This document shows positions 26,987 through 35,545 of a DNA stretch of 64,000 bases, one piece after another; the stretch's first letter is position 1, and each line of letters begins with the position of its first letter. The notes below the pieces were generated by a model that was given only the letters and a program-made list of their open reading frames with translations, was not told the DNA's origin and made no database searches. A program made the translations under genes and the position numbers. Source of the stretch: Photobacterium obscurum (GTDB taxonomy: Bacteria; Pseudomonadota; Gammaproteobacteria; Enterobacterales; Vibrionaceae); NCBI RefSeq assembly GCF_026191635.1, contig NZ_JAKRRW010000021.1:37974-101973 (forward strand), written 5' to 3'.

Positions 26987-27022
26987 CAAAGGCAAAGGCA
27001 AAGGCAAAGGCAAAGGCAAAGG
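26987..27022. repeat. Tandem 6-bp repeat, six copies, before a terminator-like hairpin
   Basis: CAAAGG is repeated exactly six times starting 4 bp after the stop of the preceding gene. The last copy runs into the hairpin GGCGAG-N8-CTCGCC (27021-27040). The layout parallels the 7-bp repeat at 20664, with no sequence similarity. Confidence 0.95.
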
Positions 27023-27091
27023 CGAGGGATAAAACTCGCCTTGTGCCGAGATATACTTTTAGCTCTTTCTTTGCTCAGGTATCGCTTTCTA

Positions 27092-27688
27092 TCAAAAATA
27101 CTTACCTTTGATACTTGTCACTGTAAATGTTTTTACCTCCATGCTTTCAGACCAATACACCGCATTCCAGCCTGCCTTCAATTTTAAATGGCGGATAAAG
27201 TCTTTGGGGGCTTTAAGCTGCTCCCAGACTTGAGGGAGAAACAGTGCTTGATTGTGGTGATCAGAAAGTATGACCCCGACTTTATTTTCTGTCAGGTAGT
27301 CGATGAGTTCTTGTTCTGAACCCACAAGAAGTGGTTCGGGTTCAGATAAGACAGAAACCTCGATCGTCAGGTGATCGAGTTGATCTTCTGTCAGCGGCAT
27401 GAAGCGTCGGTCTTGATAAGCACTGGCTCGGGCTTTGTTATGAACATCAAGAACTAATGGTGCATTGGCTGACGTAGAACCAAGGCAGCCTTGTAGTTGG
27501 CCATTAACTTCTAAAGTGACGAAACTGGCGCCTGGCCTTAGTAGTTTTTTGCCATACAGGTCAAGTTGGGGGGGCTGGGGTAAATCGTTTGAAAAATGGC
27601 CACGAATCGCTTCCCGCGCAATGTCTAATAGCTGGGTGAGCTCCCCTTTATTTAGGTTCTGAAATGAGGTAACTGACATATCCAACAA
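27092..27688 (-). CDS. AMMECR1-domain protein (AmmeMemoRadiSam component A)
   Basis: The 198-residue AMMECR1 domain shows RPGASFVTLEVNGQLQGCLG, SAYQDRRFMPLT and IEVSVLSEPEPL, the conserved segments of the family. Its function is not well established; it co-occurs with a MEMO-family protein and a radical SAM enzyme, both encoded next door. It overlaps the MEMO gene by 41 bp on the same strand. AAGGAGAG precedes TTG codons at 27688-27685; the ATG three codons further on is an alternative start. Confidence 0.9.
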   Translation of the reverse strand: MLDMSVTSFQNLNKGELTQLLDIAREAIRGHFSNDLPQPPQLDLYGKKLLRPGASFVTLEVNGQLQGCLGSTSANAPLVLDVHNKARASAYQDRRFMPLTEDQLDHLTIEVSVLSEPEPLLVGSEQELIDYLTENKVGVILSDHHNQALFLPQVWEQLKAPKDFIRHLKLKAGWNAVYWSESMEVKTFTVTSIKGKYF

Positions 27689-28445
27689 CTCTCTCCTTAT
27701 CTCCGGCAGTGTCTCCGGAGTTTTTTAATTCCACACGTTTTAGTTGATAACCCCGTTGTTTAGCAAGTAAAAGTAATGTATTGATACCCGTTGAGCCGCA
27801 TGCTTGTTCTGGTGATAGTGAGGGCTCATAGCTCTCGATTAGTGTGCAGGTATTTCTATCTATCTTTTGCGCTTCGGTGTAAGGGTGGTAGTGGCTGAGA
27901 TCACTGCTGATCACTAACAGGGTATTTTCATCTTGCCATAGCGAATCAATAAGATTGGCTACGGTAACGGGTGACACATTACTGGTTAGTATCGGTAACA
28001 AGGTAAATTGGTCTAAACAGGTTTGCAGAAAAGGCAGCTGAACTTCGAGGCAATGTTCGAAGGCATGTACCTGATCTGATACTTCAATATCATCTATATT
28101 TTTAAATTTATCAATACTTTCTGTATCAATCGGAATTTTCCCAAGTGGTGTGGAGAAAAAATCTGCGGACGGCAACGCACAGCCAGTAAAGTAAAAGCGG
28201 TGGCTGGGACCAATAAGAATGACCTTGTGGATCCTATCTGCCTGAGATTTCAGATAACGAAATGCCTGGGCGGCAACCTTGCCTGAATAAATATAGCCAG
28301 CATGGGGCACAATTAGTGCACGGATATAATCCTCGATTTTTGGCTCTGAACCAAGCCAGCTATCAAGCTGACATTTCAGAGATTCTGGGGATTTATCATA
28401 AAAACTCCCCGCTACAGCCGGATTACGAATACTCATAGAAATCAC
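27648..28445 (-). CDS. MEMO-family protein (AmmeMemoRadiSam component B)
   Basis: The 265-residue protein has the MEMO/extradiol-dioxygenase-like fold signatures IVPHAGYIYSG, IGPSHRFYFTGCAL, ISSDLSHYHPY and the C-terminal RVVGYVSYLI. Conserved His residues could bind a metal. It is divergent from the radical SAM gene (61 bp between starts) and overlaps the AMMECR1 gene downstream, so all three parts of the predicted system are contiguous. Whether it is a redox enzyme or a structural partner is open. Confidence 0.92.
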   Translation of the reverse strand: MISMSIRNPAVAGSFYDKSPESLKCQLDSWLGSEPKIEDYIRALIVPHAGYIYSGKVAAQAFRYLKSQADRIHKVILIGPSHRFYFTGCALPSADFFSTPLGKIPIDTESIDKFKNIDDIEVSDQVHAFEHCLEVQLPFLQTCLDQFTLLPILTSNVSPVTVANLIDSLWQDENTLLVISSDLSHYHPYTEAQKIDRNTCTLIESYEPSLSPEQACGSTGINTLLLLAKQRGYQLKRVELKNSGDTAGDKERVVGYVSYLISEPK

Positions 28446-28506
28446 GCGGTTATTTCTGACAGGACTATATTTATTATAGGAACAAAATTAACGGTGAGTG
28501 ATTTAG

Positions 28507-29586
28507 ATGCAACAGCCTCCAAGCATGTATAAAACTGAGTACTGGCATCGACTTGAAGATGGGAGGGTTATTTGCGATTTGTGCCCTCGTCATTGCCGAT
28601 TACGGGACGGAAAGCGTGGAGCTTGTTTTGTCAGGCAGGCTCATGGCGGTGAGATTGTCCTGACCAGCTATGGTCGTTCGAGTGGTTTCTGTATTGATCC
28701 GATAGAGAAAAAACCGCTTAATCACTTTTATCCTGGTAGTTCAGTGCTGTCTTTTGGGACGGCAGGCTGTAATTTAAGCTGCAAGTTTTGCCAGAACTGG
28801 GGGATCAGTAAATCTCGCGAAATTGATACGCTGGGAGAAACGGCAATGCCTGACCAGATCGCACTCGCAGCTAAGCGGTACGGGTGTGATAGCATTGCTT
28901 TTACCTACAATGATCCGGTGATCTTCATGGAATATGCCGTTGATGCCGCGCAGGCTTGTCATGAACTAGGGATCAACAGTGTGGCAGTGACGGCAGGCTA
29001 TATCTGTGATGAACCCCGGGTAGAATTTTATCGTTATATGGATGCGGCGAATGTCGATCTGAAGGCTTTCACCGAGCGGTTTTATCATAAAATTTGTAGT
29101 GGCCACTTGGCCCCAGTGCTCGATACTTTGTTGTATTTACGCCATGAAACCGATGTCTGGTTTGAAATTACCACCTTGTTGATCCCGGATGAGAATGACA
29201 GTAATGCTGAGTTAGATGAGCTCACCCGCTGGGTATATGACAATCTTGGTCCAGATATCCCCATTCATTTCAGTGCCTTCCATCCTGACTTCAAAATGCT
29301 TAACAAGCAGTGTACCCCACCGGAGACCGTGAAGCGCGCAAGAGAGATAGCGATAAAAAATGGTTTGAACTATGCGTACGTGGGTAACATTTTTGATGAA
29401 GCCGGAGATAGTACCTATTGCCCAAGTTGCAAGAACAAAGTGCTGTCACGTAATTGGTACCATATTGGTGATTCTGCACTAACAGAACAAGGTGTTTGTC
29501 AACACTGTGGCTATCAGATCGCAGGGCGATTTGCAGCAATAGAAAAGACATTTGGTCGTCGACGTATACCGGTCAGAATGGGGTGA
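28507..29586 (+). CDS. AmmeMemoRadiSam-type radical SAM enzyme
   Basis: The 359-residue protein contains the radical SAM cluster motif with Cys88, Cys92 and Cys95 (CNLSCKFC). An N-terminal cysteine set (CDLCPRHC, then GACFVR) and a C-terminal zinc-ribbon-like set (CPSCKNK and CQHCGYQ) flank the barrel. FTYNDPVIFMEY and VDLKAFTERFY are typical of the PflA-like group. It probably generates a radical on, or modifies, a partner or small molecule; the substrate is unknown. Encoded divergently from the MEMO and AMMECR1 genes. Confidence 0.92.
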   Translation: MQQPPSMYKTEYWHRLEDGRVICDLCPRHCRLRDGKRGACFVRQAHGGEIVLTSYGRSSGFCIDPIEKKPLNHFYPGSSVLSFGTAGCNLSCKFCQNWGISKSREIDTLGETAMPDQIALAAKRYGCDSIAFTYNDPVIFMEYAVDAAQACHELGINSVAVTAGYICDEPRVEFYRYMDAANVDLKAFTERFYHKICSGHLAPVLDTLLYLRHETDVWFEITTLLIPDENDSNAELDELTRWVYDNLGPDIPIHFSAFHPDFKMLNKQCTPPETVKRAREIAIKNGLNYAYVGNIFDEAGDSTYCPSCKNKVLSRNWYHIGDSALTEQGVCQHCGYQIAGRFAAIEKTFGRRRIPVRMG

Positions 29587-29689
29587 TTTGCTGATAGTTT
29601 TCTCAGCCGTAAGCCAAGAAACTTGTAATCAAGGGCGGCTTTCCATTATCTTAGCGGGGAATTGAACCTGAATAGAATAATGGAATTTT

Positions 29690-29998
29690 ATGTCTGACAT
29701 GACCATTGAGCAGCTTGCGAGCTACCAGAACCTAGTTATCACTCAACTTCGATGCCCATTTTGCGTAAAAGCGAAGGCGATCCTTGATGAACGCGGTACT
29801 GAATATACTACGTTAGTGTTGGGTACTGATCTTGAGAAGACTACCATGGTTGAGTTTATCGAGGAGAAGGCGGGCCAGACTGTTCGTACTGTGCCGCAAA
29901 TCATTCTGGATGGCCAATATATCGGTGGTCACGATGACTTGGTTGCGTTCCTTGAGCGTCAGGTCGACACTGAGGAATTTGGTGATTTCGAGTTGTAA
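29690..29998 (+). CDS. Glutaredoxin
   Basis: The 102-residue single-domain glutaredoxin has a dithiol active site C22-PF-C25 (RCPFCVKAK), the cis-Pro segment TVPQIILDGQYIGGHDD and a C-terminal acidic tail. It is close to the GrxA-like/plant-type group rather than to monothiol Grx4. It would reduce disulfides with glutathione in the cytoplasm. It is a single gene with a strong terminator at 30038. Confidence 0.88.
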   Translation: MSDMTIEQLASYQNLVITQLRCPFCVKAKAILDERGTEYTTLVLGTDLEKTTMVEFIEEKAGQTVRTVPQIILDGQYIGGHDDLVAFLERQVDTEEFGDFEL

Positions 29999-30037
29999 AT
30001 ATATTGATATGGTTTCATAGTAGTCAGCTCAATAATA

Positions 30038-30069
30038 AAAATATGCCTGTATAAGTACAGGCATATTTT
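30038..30069. terminator. Bidirectional terminator after the glutaredoxin gene
   Basis: A perfect 14-bp stem AAAATATGCCTGTA/TACAGGCATATTTT with loop TAAG serves the glutaredoxin gene and the convergent acetyltransferase gene. Confidence 0.9.
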
Positions 30070-30101
30070 ATTAAGTGATAAATGTTTTTACTTTTTAAAA
30101 A

Positions 30102-30806
30102 TCAAATAACCACGGGTGTTGGAGTGTACTTCTCTATTTGTTTTGATTGGATCATATGTTTCATATATTCAATGAAAACATTTATATCAGAAGACATATC
30201 CAAGTCCTTAAAATCCAAGCATGAATAATCCCACCATGCTAGATCCAGCAATTCACTGATAACTTCTTCAGGGAAACGATATTTAATAACTTTAGCTGGA
30301 ATACCACCGACAATCGCATAAGGTGGTACATCTTTGGTCACTACCGCATTAGCAGCAATGATGGCCCCATTGGAAATGGTTATACCTGGTTTTAATACAG
30401 CATCTGCACCGATCCAGACATCATTCATGATTGTTATGGTATCGCGAGCTGGAATGTTTTGGGTTTGGTATGGTAAAGCTTTTAAACCAAATATTTTTTT
30501 ATCGTAGGTAATGGATGATGTTGTAAACCGTTCAATAGGATGTTGTACGCCCAGAGCCTTGACACCAGTAGCTATTGAGCAATACCGACCCACTTTGCAA
30601 GTGAGCGGTAAACTAGAGCTTGAGTAAGAAAACGCCCCCATTGACCATAAGTTTTTCTTGGCTTCGAACATGCAGTTAGGTTCAATTTCGATGGGATTGC
30701 CTGCAACTCTGAACCTGCGAAAGAGGCTTTTTTTGGGCATTATGATATTGTTTTTATCAAAGGTGCTTTTTTTACTAATATCAAAAATGAGCTTTCTAAC
30801 TTTCAT
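30102..30806 (-). CDS. Hexapeptide-repeat (CatB/Vat-like) acetyltransferase
   Basis: The 234-residue left-handed beta-helix transferase has WIGADAVLKPGITISNGAIIAANAVVTKDVPPYAIVGGIPAK in its C-terminal half (residues ~135-175), the xenobiotic acetyltransferase pattern, and HPIERFTT with a possible catalytic His. Such enzymes acetylate streptogramins, chloramphenicol or cell-surface sugars. No glycan cluster is nearby, and the name does not prove resistance. The gene and its upstream DNA look more AT-rich than their neighbours, a hint of transfer. Confidence 0.8.
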   Translation of the reverse strand: MKVRKLIFDISKKSTFDKNNIIMPKKSLFRRFRVAGNPIEIEPNCMFEAKKNLWSMGAFSYSSSSLPLTCKVGRYCSIATGVKALGVQHPIERFTTSSITYDKKIFGLKALPYQTQNIPARDTITIMNDVWIGADAVLKPGITISNGAIIAANAVVTKDVPPYAIVGGIPAKVIKYRFPEEVISELLDLAWWDYSCLDFKDLDMSSDINVFIEYMKHMIQSKQIEKYTPTPVVI

Positions 30807-31066
30807 GTCACGACTCAGTAACTTTAACTTTATGAAGGTATAGATTAAGTTGTTATTGTTGATAATTCAAGGCTTAATATTACTGTCGTTTATTTGTTGG
30901 TGGTTATATGTGGGGGAGGGTGATTTATCCATAATGACCCCAATAATAATTTTTACCTGTTTTAGAGTTTGATAATGAATTTATAAACGCTAAGGGTGCT
31001 TGTTAGAAATGAATTAATATATTTAGCTTATCATTTATTTAATGGGTTTATTTGAAGTTTAGAGTT
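30807..31066. other. AT-rich intergenic DNA
   Basis: No coding pattern, RNA gene or repeat is visible between the acetyltransferase and the candidate FNR site of the nrfG-like gene. Confidence 0.6.
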
Positions 31067-31080
31067 TTGATCTTGGTTAA
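31067..31080. promoter_or_regulatory. Weak FNR-like site upstream of the nrfG-like gene
   Basis: TTGATCTTGGTTAA matches TTGAT-N4-ATCAA at 8 of 10 positions, about 60 bp before the start codon. It fits anaerobic control of the nrf genes but could be chance in AT-rich DNA. Confidence 0.35.
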
Positions 31081-31138
31081 AGTACAGATAAAAATATTTG
31101 TAATAAGTTACAGATGTCCTCTTAAACAGGTAAAATAG

Positions 31139-31840
31139 ATGCTTGGTTTAAGGACGATAATGCAGGTGTTTGTGTTGGAATTAGGGATTGCTTTTTTTGT
31201 ATTGCTGGTGGTTGGTTTTTGTATTCTTTGGCGGTTTGATACCCGCAATGGGGTTCAAAAGAGGAATCGTACCTCTGCTCTGTTGGGGCTGATAATTGCT
31301 GCTATCTCTGCAGGTGCATATCTATTTCTTGGTGAGCCTGATTTTCAATCGAAGCAGCGTGTTGAGGTTGAAGCGGAAGCTGTGGAGTTAGCTGCACTGT
31401 CTGCTCAAGAATTGAACCAAAAACGCATTGTAGAAATTCAGAATCAGCTACGTAGTGATAAACAAAATGGTGAACTGTGGTATGCGCTTGGCAATGCCTA
31501 TATGTACACTAGTGAGTATGAAAATGCCGCGTTGGCGTTTAGTTATTCGGCCCGTTTGGCTGATGAACCACAAGCAAATATCTTTTCAGCTCAGGCGACT
31601 GCGCTCTATTATCGCGACGGTCAGCGTTTAAACTCTGAATCTGAGCACTTGCTGAGCCAGGCTCTGGCGTTGGATGAAGATAACCTTCCGGCATTAATGT
31701 TGCTGGCATCTGATTACTTTCTCAATGCTCGTTATCAAAAAGCCATTGATGTCTGGCAGCAGGCATTGGACAGCGAGCACCCTGACCTTAATCGAGTCGA
31801 ACTGATCACAGCGATCAATCGTGCGAAGCAACTGTTGTAA
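31139..31840 (+). CDS. nrfG: NrfG/CcmI-like TPR protein for cytochrome c maturation
   Basis: The 233-residue protein has two N-terminal membrane helices (residues ~9-30 and ~46-64) and a periplasmic TPR domain (WYALGNAYMYTSEYENAALAF, then ALMLLASDYFLNARYQKAI). This is the CcmI/NrfG layout, which holds apocytochrome for haem attachment. With nrfE and nrfF it would make the haem lyase needed for the special CxxCK haem of NrfA. Here it is separated from nrfEF by nrfA-nrfBCD and converges on nrfA. A Met at residue 8 is an alternative start. Confidence 0.8.
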   Translation: MLGLRTIMQVFVLELGIAFFVLLVVGFCILWRFDTRNGVQKRNRTSALLGLIIAAISAGAYLFLGEPDFQSKQRVEVEAEAVELAALSAQELNQKRIVEIQNQLRSDKQNGELWYALGNAYMYTSEYENAALAFSYSARLADEPQANIFSAQATALYYRDGQRLNSESEHLLSQALALDEDNLPALMLLASDYFLNARYQKAIDVWQQALDSEHPDLNRVELITAINRAKQLL

Positions 31841-32182
31841 GCCTTTCTTTTCGATTTCTCCATCGCTCATTATTCTTCTTTGATTTCTTCCCTTGGAAAC
31901 AAGGGGAGAAAGTGTACTTTCATGTAACTTCGCACCTGTGTACAAATCCGTTGTTTTTGTCAGTTTGTATCATCCATTTCACTTGTCATTCTTTACTAGA
32001 GCGTTAGGGCGGACTATTTGTACTTTACCGATAACGGTGAGGATGGAACCACTTTCTGTTTCACCTTGCAGGCTCTTATACCTAAGTAACTTGGGTATAG
32101 TTTCTTTCAATATGTTCAGAAGGAGGTGTAGGGGGCTAAACGAAGTACGTGAACTTCAGTGAGACGTGAGTTGCAGGAAAAG
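31841..32182. other. Intergenic DNA between the convergent nrfG-like gene and nrfA
   Basis: Apart from the palindromic repeat at 32077 and the nrfA terminator beyond, I see no gene or RNA here. Confidence 0.6.
32077..32099. repeat. Intergenic palindromic repeat, loop-less copy
   Basis: TATACCTAAGT-a-ACTTGGGTATA keeps both arms of the 10315 element (one mismatch) but lacks the 9-base loop. Confidence 0.75.
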
Positions 32183-32214
32183 AAAAGTCCTCTCCTAATG
32201 TAGAAGAGGACTTT
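32183..32214 (-). terminator. Terminator of nrfA
   Basis: The 10-bp stem AAAGTCCTCT/AGAGGACTTT with an 11-base loop lies 34 bp beyond the nrfA stop; on the minus strand it ends in AAAGTCCTCT-loop-AGAGGACTTTTCTTTT. Confidence 0.8.
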
Positions 32215-32247
32215 GTTTAGTTGGTTAAACTAATCGTTGAAAAGCTC

Positions 32248-33678
32248 TTAGTAAGAGGCTTCGCGGTTTTTGGCTTGCTTATCCCATTTCGGAACAACAG
32301 TATTCAGGAAGTCTTCTTTTTCAGCTTCCATCATTTCCATGTCCATACCTAGCGCTTGTTGTGCTTTTGCTTTGGTAGAAATATCAGGGATCTGAATTTC
32401 ATCTGTAATACCTTTTGTTGCCAGCAGGCGAACAACCTTGGTACGCGCATCTGTTGCCTTGTCTAGTGCCGTACCTAGAATACGCAATGCCACTTCAGGT
32501 GCGTGCATATGAACACCGTGCGAGGCAATCGCATAATCCCAGCGCCATTGTGCGTGGCGGATATCCATCAAAATTGGTTTCATTTCTTCTTCAGTTGCAC
32601 CTGCATCCCAAGCTGCTTTGGCTTCAAAGTGAGCGGCCACAATTTGTTTTTCAGCACGCAGTTTCATTTCTTGGACACTAGCTTTACGTGCTTCAACCAT
32701 ATCCTGCATGGTTTGCTTGTCTTGGGTATGACACTGCGCACAAGTGTCTTCGAAGCGGTCAAATGGGTTGCCGACTTTATGATCGGTAAATACTTTGCCA
32801 TCTTCGTTTTGTACTTTAGGCATGTGGCAGTCGATACAGGTTACGTTGTTTTTACCGTGAATACCTTCACGCCAAGTTTCGTAACCAGGGTGCTGGGCTT
32901 TTAGCATCGGAGCCTTGGAGACTTTATGAGTCCAGTCCTTAAAGCCGATTTCATCATAGTAGACTTCCATTTCATCTACACCGGTGCCTTTATCCCATGG
33001 GAACTTAACGGCTTTAGTTGGGCCGGTAAAGTAATATTCCACGTGACACTGACCGCAGACTTGAGCTTGTTGATCGAAGCGAGACTGGTCTTCAAACTTC
33101 ATATCAATGGCTTCCATTGCACGCTCAACGTAAGGGCGCGTCAGAGTAAGTGCTGGCTTGCCTTCGGCAAACTCTTTGCTGCCTGTGTTGTGACAGTCAG
33201 AGCACCCAATCGCATTATTGATTTCAGCGCCAAGTCGAGCCCATTTACCTTCGAAATAGCCGTCTTCGCCGCGATCGTCAATTACACGTGCGACGTCGGG
33301 GCTTTTACAGCTCCAGCAAGCCATCGGCATTGGGCCAGATTTCTCGTCTTTAGGACCGCCGGTACGAAGAGTCTGACGTACATCGGTGACAGCATAGAAG
33401 TGGCCGCGGGCTTTATTATAGTCTTTGGCAAAGCCATAACCTGCCCACAGGATCACCATATTCGGGTCGCCTGCCAGCGCGTCATCAATTTCTTCGCTTT
33501 CTTCGGTTGCTTTCCAAGTTTTGTATTGTTCGGCATGGGCCTTGGCAAACTGTTCGTTGCGTGGCTCAATCCGAGTTGCTTCTGTATCAGCAGAAGCCGC
33601 GTTCGCATTAGCAGTTAGGCATAACGCAGACAACAAAGCTGCTAGCGCGGCAGTATTTCTCGTCCATTTCATACTCAC
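32248..33678 (-). CDS. nrfA: Cytochrome c552 nitrite reductase (ammonia-forming)
   Basis: The 476-residue pentahaem protein matches E. coli NrfA (478). It has a signal peptide ending in NANAASA, the active-site haem motif CWSCK (Cys121-Lys125) and four CxxCH motifs (CSDCH, CGQCH, CIDCH, CAQCH). It reduces nitrite to ammonium with six electrons in the periplasm. The start is probably the GTG at 33678, 9 bases after GGAG; the ATG two codons on is possible. It is transcribed away from nrfBCD, an arrangement unlike the single E. coli operon, with FNR-like and NarP-like sites upstream. Confidence 0.97.
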   Translation of the reverse strand: MSMKWTRNTAALAALLSALCLTANANAASADTEATRIEPRNEQFAKAHAEQYKTWKATEESEEIDDALAGDPNMVILWAGYGFAKDYNKARGHFYAVTDVRQTLRTGGPKDEKSGPMPMACWSCKSPDVARVIDDRGEDGYFEGKWARLGAEINNAIGCSDCHNTGSKEFAEGKPALTLTRPYVERAMEAIDMKFEDQSRFDQQAQVCGQCHVEYYFTGPTKAVKFPWDKGTGVDEMEVYYDEIGFKDWTHKVSKAPMLKAQHPGYETWREGIHGKNNVTCIDCHMPKVQNEDGKVFTDHKVGNPFDRFEDTCAQCHTQDKQTMQDMVEARKASVQEMKLRAEKQIVAAHFEAKAAWDAGATEEEMKPILMDIRHAQWRWDYAIASHGVHMHAPEVALRILGTALDKATDARTKVVRLLATKGITDEIQIPDISTKAKAQQALGMDMEMMEAEKEDFLNTVVPKWDKQAKNREASY

Positions 33679-33811
33679 GATTTGTTACTCCAGTATTCTA
33701 ATTATTAATAGAGCCAAGCGTTGTGAATGCGGCTTATCGAGTAATTAAGAAAAGGAGTTCTTACAAATGATATCAAAAAATGAACGTGTATTAATATAAC
33801 TGCTTGGTTTG

Positions 33812-33825
33812 TTGCTTTGGATCAA
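33812..33825. promoter_or_regulatory. FNR-like site upstream of nrfA
   Basis: TTGCTTTGGATCAA matches TTGAT-N4-ATCAA at 9 of 10 positions. Its centre is about 140 bp from the nrfA start, allowing a class II position if transcription starts near 33777. Confidence 0.6.
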
Positions 33826-33870
33826 AGTCGAGATGTTAAAATCGCGGGCTAGTTATAAAATAACCCTAAT

Positions 33871-33886
33871 TAACCCTAAAGGGGTA
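33871..33886. promoter_or_regulatory. NarL/NarP-like 7-2-7 site
   Basis: TAACCCT-AA-AGGGGTA is an inverted heptamer pair with 2-bp spacing, the arrangement preferred by NarP. The right arm is a perfect TACCCCT on the other strand. An extra TAACCCT lies 10 bp to the left. The site is 60 bp upstream of the FNR-like site, as expected for nitrite/nitrate control of nrf. Confidence 0.55.
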
Positions 33887-34241
33887 TTTACATCGGTAGT
33901 GTGATTATGAGTTTTTTCATGTGTTATTCCTCGGTAAATCAACTACTTATATATATTTTAAATATTGATCTCAGTCATGAAATGTTCATTTATGATGCTA
34001 CTTAAGGGGTAATTGTTATCTGACTCAATTTTTCATATTTAAAAATATTATTAAATGTAAATGTTAAGCGTTGTGGCTAATAAATCAAGTAAATAAGAAT
34101 GGATTTCAATTGAAAATGGTTATTATTTTTGGCTTTGTGCCAAAAGTAATAAATAGCAGCTCTATGATATGCAAATAAACATAAGCACCGATTGTTACCC
34201 TCTATAAAGGGTGGCAATTATGGAAGATAAAAAGGTGAAAA
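33887..34241. other. Control region of nrfBCD
   Basis: This AT-rich stretch contains an 8/10 FNR-like match (TTGATCTCAGTCAT at 33965) and a single NarP heptamer (AGGGGTA at 34005). No gene is seen, and the nrfB promoter cannot be fixed from sequence alone. Confidence 0.4.
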
Positions 34242-34844
34242 ATGGGCAATTATAAAGTAGCCATGAATACGGTGATTACATTTTTTGTAGCCATCTGTAT
34301 TTTTGGTTTCTCAATGAATGTTGCCGCAGACTCAAAAGCTGAAGGAGCCACAACAGCGAATCCTTCTGTTATTACTCAAGAGTCAGGTCAACATGTTGTC
34401 AAATTTATCAGGGATCGCGATTACGCTTGTACGCAGTGCCATAAAGATGAAAAAGACACGTTAAAAGGGGCGCATGGCGATGTGATCCATGCACAAACAA
34501 ACCGTGATGTTACATGTACCGACTGTCATAGCAAAGTAGGTAAGGATCACCGTGATGGAGCACCGCAGGTAACTAAGTTTGCGGCGGCACAGACGGTGGC
34601 GGGTACCGAAAAGCTCGCTGCCGATCCTGCCTGGATAGCGCAGCAGAATGAAACTTGTGTGAACTGCCATGAACCCAAAGATTTGCGTGAAGTGAACTGG
34701 ACTCATGATGTCCATGCGCTCGATCTTTCTTGTGCATCATGCCACACCATTCATCCTGCTGATGATCCGATGAAAGGTATCGAAAGGAAGTCGAAGATTA
34801 AGATGTGTGTCGACTGTCACTCAGACCAGACGAAAGCGAAGTAG
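34242..34844 (+). CDS. nrfB: NrfB pentahaem cytochrome c
   Basis: The 200-residue protein has an N-terminal signal segment (VITFFVAICIFGFSMNVAA) and five haem motifs: CTQCH, CTDCH, CVNCH, CASCH and CVDCH. It carries electrons from the NrfCD quinol dehydrogenase to NrfA in the periplasm. AAGGTGAAAA before the ATG supports the start. It is the first gene of nrfBCD; nrfC starts 11 bp later. Confidence 0.95.
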   Translation: MGNYKVAMNTVITFFVAICIFGFSMNVAADSKAEGATTANPSVITQESGQHVVKFIRDRDYACTQCHKDEKDTLKGAHGDVIHAQTNRDVTCTDCHSKVGKDHRDGAPQVTKFAAAQTVAGTEKLAADPAWIAQQNETCVNCHEPKDLREVNWTHDVHALDLSCASCHTIHPADDPMKGIERKSKIKMCVDCHSDQTKAK

Positions 34845-34855
34845 GAGATGATGGT

Positions 34856-35545
34856 ATGACGTGTTCAAGACGAAATTTCTTAGCCGGTGCAGGCGCCGTT
34901 ATTTTCACTACCGGCGTTGCTGGCAATAATCTGCTGGGGCGTAAATCAATTGCCGCGACCATGGAGGACGGGCCTAAACGTTATGGCATGGTACATGATG
35001 AAACTTTGTGTATCGGCTGTACGGCTTGTACGGATGCTTGCCGTGAAGTGAACAAAGTACCTGAAGGGGTATCGCGACTAGAAATAGTCCGGAGCGAGCC
35101 TCAGGGTGAGTATCCGAATGTTGACTATCAGTTTAGCCGTATCTCTTGTCAGCACTGTGATAACGCACCTTGTACCTATGTGTGTCCGACAGGGGCTGCA
35201 TTTAAAGATCCTGAAACCGGTATTGTCGATGTTGATGCATTCAAGTGTGTTGGCTGTGGTTACTGCCTGGCGGCTTGCCCTTATCAGGTTCGCTTCTTCA
35301 ACCCGGTAACCAAAGCAGCAGACAAATGTGACTTCTGCCGTAAAACCAACCTGAAAGAAGGCAAAGAGCCGGCCTGTGTAGAGTCGTGCCCAACTAAGGC
35401 GCTGACATTTGGGGATCTGAATGATCCGAACAGCAAGGTCTCTCAGCTGCTCGAGAATAAGACTGTTTATCGCTCGAAAGTCGAGCTAGGTACCCAGCCG
35501 AAGTTGTATAAAGTGCCACATGGAAAAGGGGAGATAAAAGGATGA
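34856..35545 (+). CDS. nrfC: NrfC iron-sulfur protein
   Basis: The 229-residue protein has a twin-arginine signal (CSRRNFLAG) and four ferredoxin-type cysteine sets (CIGCTACTDAC, CQHCDNAPCTYVCP, CVGCGYCLAACP and CDFC...CVESCP), the NrfC/DmsB pattern. It links the quinol-oxidising NrfD to NrfB. I chose the ATG at 34856 because AGGAG lies 8 bases upstream and it starts the Tat signal, although the frame is open from 34805 over the nrfB end. The stop overlaps nrfD by 4 bp. Confidence 0.94.
   Translation: MTCSRRNFLAGAGAVIFTTGVAGNNLLGRKSIAATMEDGPKRYGMVHDETLCIGCTACTDACREVNKVPEGVSRLEIVRSEPQGEYPNVDYQFSRISCQHCDNAPCTYVCPTGAAFKDPETGIVDVDAFKCVGCGYCLAACPYQVRFFNPVTKAADKCDFCRKTNLKEGKEPACVESCPTKALTFGDLNDPNSKVSQLLENKTVYRSKVELGTQPKLYKVPHGKGEIKG

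Noticed and set aside
20664..27022. CRISPR array
   Set aside because: The only tandem repeats have 6-7 bp units without spacers, and no cas genes are present.
30102..30806. Antibiotic resistance gene
   Set aside because: The hexapeptide fold is shared with many sugar and cell-surface acetyltransferases, and no mobile element or other resistance gene is near; resistance cannot be claimed.
32926..33618. Long plus-strand frame of 230 residues antisense to nrfA
   Set aside because: nrfA on the other strand is unmistakable (five haem motifs). The antisense frame has no recognisable domain or ribosome site and is a codon-bias shadow.
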